Shown piece after piece: positions 23,254 through 34,073 of a DNA stretch of 64,000 bases; position 1 is the first letter of the stretch; every line of letters begins with the position of its first letter. Under the pieces are notes generated by a model. The model was not told where the DNA came from. It saw nothing but the letters and a program-made list of their open reading frames with translations, and searched no databases. The position numbers and the translations under genes were made by a program. Source of the DNA: Chelydra serpentina (Eukaryota > Chordata > Testudines > Chelydridae). The stretch lies in contig JBAIAC010000018.1 of the NCBI GenBank assembly GCA_037349315.1, forward strand, positions 12,090,001 to 12,154,000. Direction: 5' to 3'.

Positions 23254-24063
23254 TGTCATAAATGAAGGGAAGGGGGAGAGGGTCTGATGCAGTGCTATAA
23301 AATCCTCTTACCAGTAAAGGGTTAAGAAATACAGGTAGCCAGACTGACACCTGACCTGGCTGGCATCTGACCAATAAGGGGACAAGATACTTTCAAATCT
23401 TAGGAGGGGGGAAGGCTTTGTGTGTGTGTCTTTGTCAGTCAGAGTGATCTTGGAAGACAGAAGGAACCTGCAGAAAATCAATCCTCCCTTTTCTGAAGTA
23501 AGTTTAGATAGCATAGCGAATAGATTTCTGTTTAATTTTGGCTTGGTGTATTCCCTGTGTTAGAAGGGGCGGGCGGGGGAGGGTTATTCATGGTTTTCTG
23601 TAACTTTAAGGTTTTGTCCAGAGGGGGAAATCTCTCTGAGTTTGGAAATATAGTGCCCTGTAAAATAGTTACCATCCTGATTTTACAGAGATGATTTTAC
23701 CTTCTTTATTTTTAATAAAATCCTTCTTTTAAGAAGCTGACTGTTTCTATGGTGTTAAAACCAGGGGGTGGATTTTTAGATCACTGTGTAACCAATTGGT
23801 TGGGAGATTGTTCTCAAGCTTCCCCAGGAAAGGGGGTGTACGGCTTGAGGGGGTATTTTGGGGGGGAGGGAAGTTCAAGTGATTCCTTTCCTGGATTCCT
23901 GTTAGATACTTGATGGTGGCAGCGAAAGAAGCATTTCTCAGGGTGCAGGGAATTTTGTACCTTGGGGGATTTAACCTAAGCTGGTAAAAATAAGCTTAGG
24001 GGCTCTTAATGCGGGTCCCCACGTCTTTACCCTAGAGTTTAGAGTGGGGAGGGAACCCTGACA
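23254..24063 (+). repeat. solo LTR of an endogenous retrovirus-like element (810 bp)
   Basis: The segment starts TGTCATAAATGAAGG and ends AACCCTGACA, with 5-bp duplications (ACATG) on both sides and no internal retroviral sequence, so it is a solo LTR left by LTR-LTR recombination. A TATAAAA lies near 23298 and an AATAAAA near 23715, compatible with promoter and polyadenylation signals on the plus strand. Its text matches a repeat I recognise as common in turtle genomes. The retrovirus class cannot be told without coding sequence. Confidence 0.85.
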
Positions 24064-24120
24064 ACATGTGATAGGGGATATGTTACCTGCTCTGAAACAA
24101 TTCTCCCAACTCATTTCAGA

Positions 24121-24345
24121 GGACTTGTCTACATGCAAACTTCCACCAATTTAAGTAAATTGGTGCAAGTTTGTGGGTGAGCACTCATATCAGCGTAAAC
24201 CTTGCCTATATCAGTTTAACAGGTGCAAAGGGTCTAGATGCATTGCAGGGTGTCCACACACAAAGTTGTACTGGTTTAACTAAATTGGTGCAACATAACA
24301 TGACTCTTAAGTTAAAGTAGCACAACTGTGTGTGTAGACCAAGCC
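24121..24345. mobile_element. MITE with GTCTACA ends (Harbinger-like)
   Basis: The left end ggacttgtctacatgcaa and right end 'tgtgtgtagaccaagcc' are imperfect inverted repeats. The interior contains subterminal repeats of 'aattggtgcaa' and 'ccaatttaagtaaattggtg'. It has no coding capacity. The ends resemble those of the 29657-34073 Harbinger element, so it may be a deletion derivative or relative of that group. Confidence 0.65.
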
Positions 24346-24349
24346 TAAC

Positions 24350-27300
24350 ATTTAACTGGCCACTGAACAGCAGACCTCTAATCAAACAAGTCCAAATTGA
24401 TACAATTGTCAGAATGAAACCAGTCAGCCATGTTGGTAGGTAGAGTCTTCCCACCATTCGCTCACACAGTGGCACCATAATAGCTCCCATATGTGGAGGG
24501 GAAAGTTAGCATGTTATTGCTCACTCTTTACTCATTTTTAATGCTGGTTCTAGAGGGCTGCACAAAGCAGGAGGGATTTGGCCACAGCCATGCCACTTTA
24601 GGGGAAGAATACACAAGACAAGAATAAACCATGCACCTCATCTGTCCTCTCCAGCCCTGCTTTGTGCAGATGTAATAATTCTGATGGTGTAATAATGATG
24701 GTGTAATAATTCTGCTCTCTTACTCACTTTTCAAATTGTTAAGCTGTCATATGCTGCTCACTTTCTTTCCATCACTTGCTTGGCATGGCTACATAGCCAG
24801 CAGTTTGTAGGTTCAAAATCCAACACAGAATCCTACGTTGTGGGGCTCCTCCTTCGCGGGGTGTGCCACTGTTGCCAACTCTTACAGTGGTTAGAATGAG
24901 TTTCACAAGGTTTGATGATTTTCTGAAAGCCCCACTCTCTGTGTCGGAGTCAGGCAATTACATGAGAATCTCAGTTTCCTTTAAAAAAAAAAAGTTTCCT
25001 GACCCTAGAGAAAAGTTTGAAAAAATGAACCCTAAGGACTCAAAAACTGGAAGCCAAATAAAAATGTCAGAATTTATGATTTTTTAGACGTGATTTATAA
25101 GCCAGTTTCATGATGGGGGTGGGGCTGACGTGTTTTTTGAATGCTTGCTCTTGGGAAAGCTAGTGTTTGCACTTTTCTTTGCTCTCAGCTGCTATTGTCT
25201 TAAATAATATACCCAAGTTTCCTTGCATAACTGAAGATGTAGGGCAGTTATGATTAGTTTAGGCTTGTCAGTAAATTATACAGAACCACATTATAGCTGA
25301 CTCTTAAGCAGATGTGTGGGGCTTAGTGGGGGGCGTGAGCTTGAGCAGCTCTCTTGGGCAGCCTGCACAAGGGCCTCTCACAACTGCATTCCTTATGCTT
25401 TGGGGAGCACAAGGAATGTTCCATCAGTGTGCACCCACAGGCATAAGATGCCCCCAAGAGGATGGGGGCAGGGAGGAAACATGTCTTCTCCTCCCTCCCC
25501 ACTTCTTTGGCCAGCAGAATGGGCTGATTGATCAGGCTCCCTGAAGCTCAGTCTCTCCTGTATCTTATAGATAAGACAATAATAAATAAAATGCACAGCT
25601 CTCAGAGACAGTAATTAGCATTTCTGTATCACCTTTCATCCTGAAGGATCACAAACGAAGCATTGCTGAGATACCACCACCTCTGGTATGTAGGGGGGCA
25701 GCCATCTGGCACCCAGGACACTGCATAACAAGGAGAGGAAGCATTAGAAGAACATTTATATAAATGAATGCATCTCTGTGCTATAATAGCTCTACTCCAA
25801 CATAGTAAAACCATTGAATAATATTATAGGGCCAGTTTTCAAAGAATGTATGTGTACAAATCTAGTTTTCAAATAAAAAAAAGGTGTGAATCTCCTGCAG
25901 GCTGTTTAGCATATTACACACTATGGCAAATATTCAAAAGTATTTTCTATGATGTTCCATTTATGTTTGGAATTTGCTTCTGTGTTTTGAGCCAGTAACA
26001 AGTACAGTGCTGAACTCAATACAAATGTTCAGCAACATCAAATAATTTGATAATTTTGACATTGCCAGGTTGTAATTCTTGTCACCTTTTTTTCTGCCCT
26101 TTGTGTTGCTTGTTAAATAATAAAATATTTATTGTTTGAAATTAGAAGTGTGAGAAAGTACACAATTCAAATCTTTAGATCTCAGCCCAAAAGCCACAGT
26201 TTGTCTCCAGAACTGATCCAAAAGTGGAAGGAACCTATTTTCCAGTTCTGATTCAGGTACTGATGAAATTTGGTTCTCATCAGATTTCAGGCCAAGAGGG
26301 CAGAAACCTAGTGAGAACAACTGATCTTGCAAGCTTTCAAGCATTCAAGATGTCCACTATTTGAACTTTCATAAGAACAGCTCAGTAGACTTTAGCAGTG
26401 TTTAATCTGAACACAAATCCCTAGTTTTGATTGTTTCCAGACCATAACTAGATTTAATCAGGATTCTGATCTGGAGCGAAACACCACATCTTTGACCCAT
26501 ATTTTAATATGTTGAAGTCCAAAAGTACACTTGGAATAGAACACACAACAAAGAATCTCACAATCTCTGGGTTTGAAAATGTAAACAATTGTTATATCCA
26601 AATACAAATGTTTTGGTAAATAAAAGATTTCTTATACCACTGTATCCTTCTATATTGGAGTATGAAGAATGAAGTGTTTTTCCTTGTTCATTTGTATATT
26701 AAAAATAGATTGGACTGAATTTGTTTCCTTCAGTATAATAAAGCTGTGTCTGGATGGCAGAACAACATTATTGTAGCTAGAAATAAGATAACTATCCTTG
26801 CTCAGATCAGAAAAGAACCATAATACAGAAGTGGCGCAGCCAGATGGCCCAATGCATAACACTGTGGCTGCCATGAGGGAGACATCCACGTTCAGCACTG
26901 CTGATCCTCAGGCCAACTGTGAGGCACCCATTTGTCTATGAGATGTGATGTCCTCAGCCTCCAGGGCACTTAGTGCATTGCACTTTTGCGCTGCCTAGCA
27001 GGTGGTTACCAAGCAACAATGCAGTTTCAGAGGCTTATTGTCCTCCCAGCCACTGGATGAATGCATCAGTCACAGCTGCTGCTTTTAGGAAGGAGACAGC
27101 ATGATTTCGGGGGAGGGGAGAGTGGGGGTCAAGGTAGCCTTAAATTAATGTGTTTTTTATAAACACTTTTTGGTGATCAGGTGGTTGATATTTAGAGTTA
27201 CTCTTTCCTTGGTAAATAAGACTATAAGGAAAGTGCAAAGGGCCCTAGTACCAACTCTCATTGCAAAATAGAAAACAAAATCTTTATTTTTTAGACTAGG

Positions 27301-29656
27301 ATGACTTTAGCATCTGCCTTTGCTATGAGTGAGTTACAGAATTCTACATTTGATCATGATTTGTGAGGGGGGAGGAGATACAAAAAAGCAATAGCTTTCT
27401 TATATGTGGAAAAACATATCTAAAATGGGACGACCCCATTCCCAATTTTGTGTTATAAGATTGTTAACAGCTCTGACAGCTCCACATTAGCTGACAAAGA
27501 AATGATGCACATAAATTGTTTGGATTTCAAACGTTTCTTTTAGTCTCCTGTTGTCTGACAGCACAGCTCCACAGCATAACTTAAAAAAAAAAAATTCAAA
27601 TATTTCTTTCCTCTTGGGTTTGTAACAAAAAACATACTCTTGCGGCTCTCAGATGTGGCTAAGATTCAGACAGGCCCGATCGTGTGTAGAACTGCGTGCT
27701 TTCTGAACATTGCTCAAGGCACTCAATTCTCCTTGATTTCAGTGGTAGTTGTGAACCTTCAGCAATTCCCATTAGAGCTCAGCATCTTGCAGGATCTGGC
27801 CCTAAGAGAGACATGGGCATCTTGGCTCCACTAAAGTCACTAGCAACATTCCTGTTTACTTTAGTGGGCCAGGATTTCACCCCGGTTCTCACACCACTCC
27901 CTTTGCCAGCCTAACGTAGTGATTGGTTTCCGCTTTTGTTCAGCCACTTTCCCACATAGCTGGATTTATTTGCAGCCTGAGCAGTTAGGCCAGGAATGTG
28001 ATGTAGCCCTCCCAGCCTGGAAACCATTGAGTGGGGTATACACCAATCACCCCAAATATACACAAGAGATTTTAAAAAATATCATCATCCAAATGAAACA
28101 TGGTGGTGGGGGAATGTGGAGAGGGGAACCCTTGCTACATCTATTTAACAGGTGTAGCCAGTACTTGCCCCAGCACAGCAATCTCTGGGTCACTGTCTCC
28201 CCCCATAAATGCTAACCTCTGGCCAGTATGGGCAGCCACTCCTCTTGTGCTATATGGTGAAAGACAGATTATGTCTGGGGACACACAATGGGGGTAAAAT
28301 GCTCTCTTTATTGGACCCATACAGAATGACCCATAATTTAGCCCACCACAGTATATCTAGCTGCACATGCAGTTCTGTTTGGCAACACCTAATCGCACTC
28401 ATCCTTTATTTTATCAAATGAATGACATGCCCAATTTTCTAAAGAGCCTGCTAAACTATGCCTGAAACATTTTTTGTGCATCAGTAATGTCCATTTGCAC
28501 ATGGAATTACCTGCTTTGCCTACACAAATTGTGTGAGACGCGTCACAAGCTTGTGCCTGTAAAGGCTAGTTCACAAAAGAAGCTGTGGTTAAGCAGCCTG
28601 CGGAGTAAGATGAGACAGTTCTATTGTCACTATGGAAAGTTTTTATATGACCCTGTTTCGCTTTTGCAGAATTTCCTCCTCCAAAAAAGCTTTACTTTCA
28701 TTTCACAGGTCCTATGTATTATCTATTAATAGGACAGCACATTACCCCTTTCTTCTACATAAAATGTGGCCTAAGCGGAGAGCTGCTCAGCACCTGCAGC
28801 CACCCCTGACCTTGCTGGGAGTTAAGAGCACTCAGAATCTTGCAGAATCAGGGTCTAGATATTATACCCAGATTGGGGCAAATGATGGCTGTTGAATCTG
28901 TAGTTAAGAGGCTTCACCTGATGAGATTGAGCACCTGGCATGACTCAGTTGAAGTGTGGCGGCCTTCCATGATGTGTTGTTCACAGGGAGAGCAAAATAG
29001 TACATTCTTCTTTCTGCCACAGGAATTCCAACAGAAGCAGAGAGGCTCTTGAGAGGCCAGCTGCTCCCAACTTTGCTGCTGCAAGAATGCAGCTGAATTT
29101 GAAAACTTGTCACCAAGCTGAATCTGTGATACACCTGTCCCTCTCATCAGTCTCTTTCTGGAAACTCTCACAGGGACTTAAAAACTAAAGCCATAAAAAT
29201 GGGATTTAACCAGACTTATTCTAGAATGCAATATGTAACATACATGCTCCATATGTCCCATGGTGGGAATGTCCTTTAAACCGGGATATGTAAACAAGAC
29301 AACAGCTGAGGAATGGCATGAGCTGACCCACTTTAATTCAGAGGAGGAGACTGTTAGATAAAGCTTTAGAGGAGCATTCCTTTTATATATATATACACAT
29401 ATATATACATACATACACACACACAGCAAGAGAAAACAGGAAATGTGTTTGATGACAAGCACTGTCATCTACTTTTTATTTTAATAAGTGGTGGAGCAAA
29501 GAGACACCATTTCAAGAGGTCCACCATGATCAACCCAGTAATAAAAAGTGTGGGGGAGAAATATACTGCTCCCTTTCACACATTGATACATACAACTGGA
29601 ACATCTTAGCTCATGAAAATCCTGTCTCATGGCTTATCTAGGTGACAAGTCAGAAA
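24350..29656. other. no gene seen: intergenic or intronic DNA with one microsatellite
   Basis: The stretch holds only short frames without domains. A segment at about 25605-25740 ('tagcatttctgtatcacctttcatcctgaa') resembles 21470-21540 and is probably an old shared repeat. The microsatellite at 29384-29425 is listed separately. Confidence 0.55.
29384..29425. repeat. compound microsatellite (TA)n-(CATA)n-(CA)n
   Basis: Alternating TA, then ACAT/CATA, then CA units over about 42 bp. It may vary in length between individuals. Confidence 0.9.
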
Positions 29657-30039
29657 GGCCATGTCTACACTACAAACTTTGGTTGACAATTTATTTTGGC
29701 CTACCGCCATTGAAGGCTTATATCGTACATGTGGCTATTTGCTTCAGTGATGCACATATTCATTAGGAGTGCTTATGGTGGTAAGTATCCCAGTAGGCCA
29801 TGCACCCCTGTCTGGCACAATGCCTTTTGGAACATTTTCACACTGTTTTGTGGCATAGTAGCAATTTGCACAGGGATTTCTGGGAGCAAGGGGTCAAGAT
29901 CCCAGCATGCAACTTTCTCCACCCCATAATACCTTCCATATTCCATAATTTTGCTCTTTTTTTTTTAAACTCCCACAAGCCTACACAACCCTTTTTAGTC
30001 TCTGCCATTTCTGACAGAAGCATTGAGCCTGCCGAGCTC

Positions 30040-31110
30040 AGCACTATTCTCATGAACATTGCAAATACAGGGTGCACGATTCTGCTGTATTTGCAGACCT
30101 TCGGAGTGCACTGCAACCACCAGGATCACAGGGAGGAACATGAGGGTATCTTTGAGGACAGTTTGTTGATGGACATAGTGAAAAAAATTGCAGGTTGCTG
30201 GTTACGTTCATGGAGCAGCTGCAGATGGTGGAGCACCATTTCTAGGCCTAAGAAACGAGCACTGGTTGGTGACTTTGCATTGTAATGCAAGTTTGGGACA
30301 GTGACCAGTGGCCATAGAACTTTCTGATGGAAAAAGTCCCATTCCAGGATCTCTGTGCCAAGCTTGTCCAAATCCTCCAGTGCAAGGACACCAGAACGGG
30401 ACCTGCATGGACAGTGGAGAAGTGAATGATGATCATCATCAGAAGTTTGCAATGCCAGATTGGTACTGGAGTTGGAAAATCCATAGTGGGTAACATTTGC
30501 ATGCAAGTGTGTAAGGCCATTAATCGTCTCCTGCTACACAGAACTGTGGCTCTTGGCAACGTGCAAGAAATAGTGGATGGATTTTCAGCAATAGGGTTCC
30601 CGTACTGCAATGAGGCAATAGATAGCATGCCTATCCCTGTTCTGACACCAGTCCACTTTGCTACTGAGCACCTCAACAGAAATAGACACTTTCCATGGTT
30701 ATGCAAGCACCAGTAGATCATGGAGGAGGCTTTACCAATATCAGTGTGGGTTGGTCAGGCAAGGTGCATGAGGCTCACCTGAGACTACAGGACTATTCAG
30801 AAAGCTACATGCAGGAATATTTTTTCCTAAGCAGCAAATTAACATTGATGATGTGGAAATGCCAGTAGTGATTCTGGGAGAGACATCCTACTCCTCACTC
30901 ATTAAGCCATCTACTGGCCATCTGGACTGGGCCGAGGAAAGATTCCATTATTGGCTCAGTAGATACAAAATGAGTATGAAATGTCCTTTTGGTAGACTGA
31001 AGGGTCACTAGTGTTGTTTACTCACCACATTCAATCTCAGCAATAAAACATCCCAGTGGTTACAGATGCATCTTGCATAATATGGGAGATAAGCAAGGAG
31101 AAACTGCCAC
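30040..31110 (+). pseudogene. Harbinger (HARBI1-like) transposase remnant
   Basis: Reading the plus strand with frame changes gives the PIF/Harbinger transposase layout. An N-terminal part near 30180-30260 is followed by a 'CKAINRLLLHRTV' segment near 30510, GFPYCNEAIDSMPIPVL with the first catalytic Asp at 30621-30623, FTNISVGWSGK near 30740, a VILGETSYS segment near 30871 and ERFHYWLSRYKM with the expected catalytic Glu near 30940, then a CPFGRLKG segment. In the second catalytic position (30880-30882) the codon is GAG, Glu, where the family has Asp. A stop at 30714-30716 and several frame shifts show it is dead. In live elements this enzyme cuts and pastes the transposon with the Myb-like partner. 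Confidence 0.78.
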
Positions 31111-31307
31111 CAGGTTGGAGGGGTGAGGTGGAGTGGCTGGTTGCTGAAATGAAACAGCCAGACATAAGTATTATTAGAAGAGACGACTGTGGAGTTGTGT
31201 GACTGAAGGATGTTTTAAAAGTTAATTTTCCACAGTCACCTACAGTAGTGATCTTCAGTACAATTTAAATCATGTAGGTTTTGGTTTTTGCCTGCTGGTA
31301 TCTAGTG

Positions 31308-31704
31308 CAGTGGTTCTCAGGCTTTTCAGACTACTGTACCCCTTTCAGGAGTCTGATTTGTCTTGCATAACCCAAGTTTCACCTCAATTAAAAACTACTT
31401 GCTTACAAAATCCGATATAAAAATACAAAAGCATCACAGCACTGTTAGTGAAAAATTGCTTACTTTCTCATTTTTTATCGTATAATTATAAAATAAATCA
31501 TGACCCTCCCAGATTGAGAAACACTGATAGAGCAATATAAACATGTCATTGTCCATATGAAATTTTAGTTTGTACTGACTTTGCTGGTGATTTTCATGTA
31601 GCCTGTTGTAAAACTTTAGGCAAATATCTAGATGAGTTGATGTACCCCCTGGAAGACCTCTGGGTACCCCCAGGAGTACACATACCCTTGCTTGAGAACC
31701 ACTG
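31308..31704. mobile_element. hAT-type element inserted in the Harbinger transposon
   Basis: The left end cagtggttctcag and right end 'ttgagaaccactg' are inverted. Flanking octamers atctagtg (31300-31307) and ctgtagtg (31705-31712) match at 6 of 8 positions, consistent with an aged 8-bp hAT duplication. It is non-coding. Its ends resemble those of 47082-47220 and 55189-56353. Confidence 0.7.
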
Positions 31705-32060
31705 CTGTAGTGCCTCCTGAAAATTATAAATAAAGCTGGACTTGGGGCTTTGCCTGCCACTATGAATTGTGTGGCACTTGCTGTACATTTTATAAATATG
31801 ACTGGGTGTTTTCCTGATGCTATGAATTCTGTGGTGCTTGGTGTGCATTTATAAAGACTGATTTCTTGATTGCCACTATGTATTCTGTAATATTTGTTGG
31901 GACCAAAGATACTTTGATTCTGCAAAAGTACAATGCACAAAATCAAAGTGCAAACACACACACACACAGTGTCATACAAACAACTTAATGGGGTGAATCT
32001 TTTAAAATTCCTCTTGAAGAAGTAAACATTTTATTTATACAAAAAGACATACAAGGTATT

Positions 32061-33923
32061 TTAGCAGCAATCATGGAGTTTTCCAAGGAATGCAAAGGCT
32101 GATGAGTTTGGGGTTTTGGGACCTGTAGGTAAACCAGGGTCTGCAGCATTTGGGTTTGCTGCCTGTGAAGACCCATGACGTCCTTGTGCATTGCCTGCTC
32201 CTTGACCTGCAAGGACTCCCAAGCCTTTTGCCTGTTCTCTGTTTTTCTCCATGCTCTCAATCATATGAGCCCTCCAAGCCCTTTGTTCATGGCCCAATAC
32301 AGCACTGGCTTGTAGGATCTCCCAGAACAAGTCCGGCCTAATCCTCTTCCTACTCCTCCTCATTAGGGTCAGGGATTCTGCAGGCATGAAGGGGGCATCC
32401 CTCAAGCCTAAAACACCATAAGCTGCTCATAAAAACAGATGCACCATTAGATTTAGTCACAATGGAAAGATAAGTTTCAAAACTCCTTTCCTTTATTCCC
32501 ATGAATACTTTTCATAAGAAACCCTTATTAACACTTCAGGTTTGGAGTAGCTTGGTATAGCATGGCTCTCTCCAGCCCCAACCATGGTGAGTATGGCCTG
32601 GCATGGAGAATGGGTGTGTGTGTGTTTCTGTTGCATTAATCTATAATTTTTTGTCTCCCTACTCCAGGGGCACAAGTATAGGGCAATAGCAATGAATATC
32701 AGCACTATTTTTCACAGACAGTGATTTTAGCTGATCTCTCACTCCTGAGTGTCACAGGCACAGAGAATCCTACTGCTATTAGCATCCCAAAACCTCCCTG
32801 GCCCATTTGTGCTAGCCTGTTTGCTGTGATGGTACTCATCGCAAAGTAGTGTGGGAAAGTGTCCTATCACAGAGGAAGAAATAAGACCATCATCCCTAGA
32901 AACTGCCAGGAGAGGATTGTAGAGTATCTTTATGAAAGTTTCATCAAGATCTCTCAGAAGGATAAAAGGGACATTCCTACTCACATGAACAAGGTGCTGA
33001 CCATGCCCACTCTCTTCCCGCTTAGCCAAACAAGGGAATGAAACGCAGATGCCAACTCTGCCTCTGTTTGTTCTACCGCTACCAAAGCACAGGACACTGA
33101 ATCTAAATAGATTGTGTAATTGAACTGTCATAGTATAGTTTAGGAATTTGTTTTGAATTTACTTCCTAATTTTTTATTTTCTCCCGGTATACTCATAAAA
33201 CAAATTAAAAAATCAATCCCTTTGTCTTGTACATTTGTGGATGGGCCACGTACCTTCTTCAAATAGAGGGAAGGGAAATGAGAATGAGGAAGGAAAAGCA
33301 AATAAAACTTTGCAAGGAAACTTGTATGCACACTTACCTGAACTCCCTTCCCCTTCATCAGCAGGCTTGCCCACACGCGCCAAGCAGGACAGACTAGACT
33401 CTTGTGGACTTTTAAGCGGGTTTGCTTGCTGCATTGTTGGAGTCCTCTGTCGTGTCTCCACCGCCCTCCTCCTCTTTGCTGTTCATGGCAGGGGTCTCCA
33501 TGTCAGGCTCCTCTGAGGTGTTCACTGTGGGGTGCTGGTGGGGTCAGTTGTAAAAACAGCAGGTCTGCTGGGCAGGATCAGATTTCTTGTTGCCCTCCCT
33601 TGCCTTGTGGTATCCCTGGTGAAGTTCCTTCACTTTCACATAGCGACACTGTTCATCCCTGTCATGCCCCGTTGCCTGCATCCCCATGCAATCTGCTCAT
33701 AGATGTCCATGTTTCTATGGTTGTTCTGCAGCTGTGCTTGCACCGACTTGTCTCCCCATAAGCCCAGGAAATCCAACACTTCTTGCCTGCTCCATGTATG
33801 TATGAACAAAGCAGTTACTGTCATGGGGACTGGGATGTTGTTGGACGGGGGCTGGAGGACTGGGTCAACATAGGTCATGCAGTGTCTATACTTGCACTGT
33901 GTCAGCCAGAGTAGGTTGAGCAT
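32061..33923 (-). pseudogene. Harbinger Myb/SANT-like second protein remnant
   Basis: On the minus strand, 33923-33636 encodes a trihelix/SANT-like region (TWSRQEVLDFLGLWGDKSV, then YEQIAWGCRQRGM), the DNA-binding partner that helps import and target Harbinger transposase. Much further on, 32405-32061 reads as the polar, glutamine-rich C-terminal part (RRSRKRIRPDLFWEIL, then WRAHMIESMEKNREQ). The stretch between is frameshifted. It converges on the transposase remnant, as in complete PIF/Harbinger elements. Not functional in this copy. Confidence 0.65.
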
Positions 33924-34073
33924 GGCTTTACACCATTTAGGGAGGTGGTTTTATTGCATCGCCGCAATGGGACGCTTATCTCAGCCGGAGACAAAGTTGA
34001 GCATAAACACATGCATAAATAGGTTGATGCAAGGAGACTTACATCAGCCTAACTTTATAGTGTCGACCAGGCC

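Larger units (their letters stand above)
29657..34073. mobile_element. PIF/Harbinger DNA transposon, decayed, about 4.4 kb
   Basis: The ends are imperfect inverted repeats: ggccatgtctacactacaaa on the left, and on the right the reverse complement of ggcctggtcgacactataaa. Inside lie the two genes that define PIF/Harbinger elements: a DDE transposase remnant on the plus strand (about 30040-31110) and a Myb/SANT-like DNA-binding protein remnant on the minus strand (about 32061-33923), arranged convergently. Both frames are broken many times. A hAT element (31308-31704) sits between them. A clean 3-bp target duplication was not found, which fits its age. Confidence 0.8.

Noticed and set aside
29800..30285. 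161-residue plus-strand frame
   Set aside because: Falls in the 5' part of the decayed Harbinger element. Its end overlaps the transposase N-terminal region, but most of it matches no transposase motif, so it is not annotated as its own gene.
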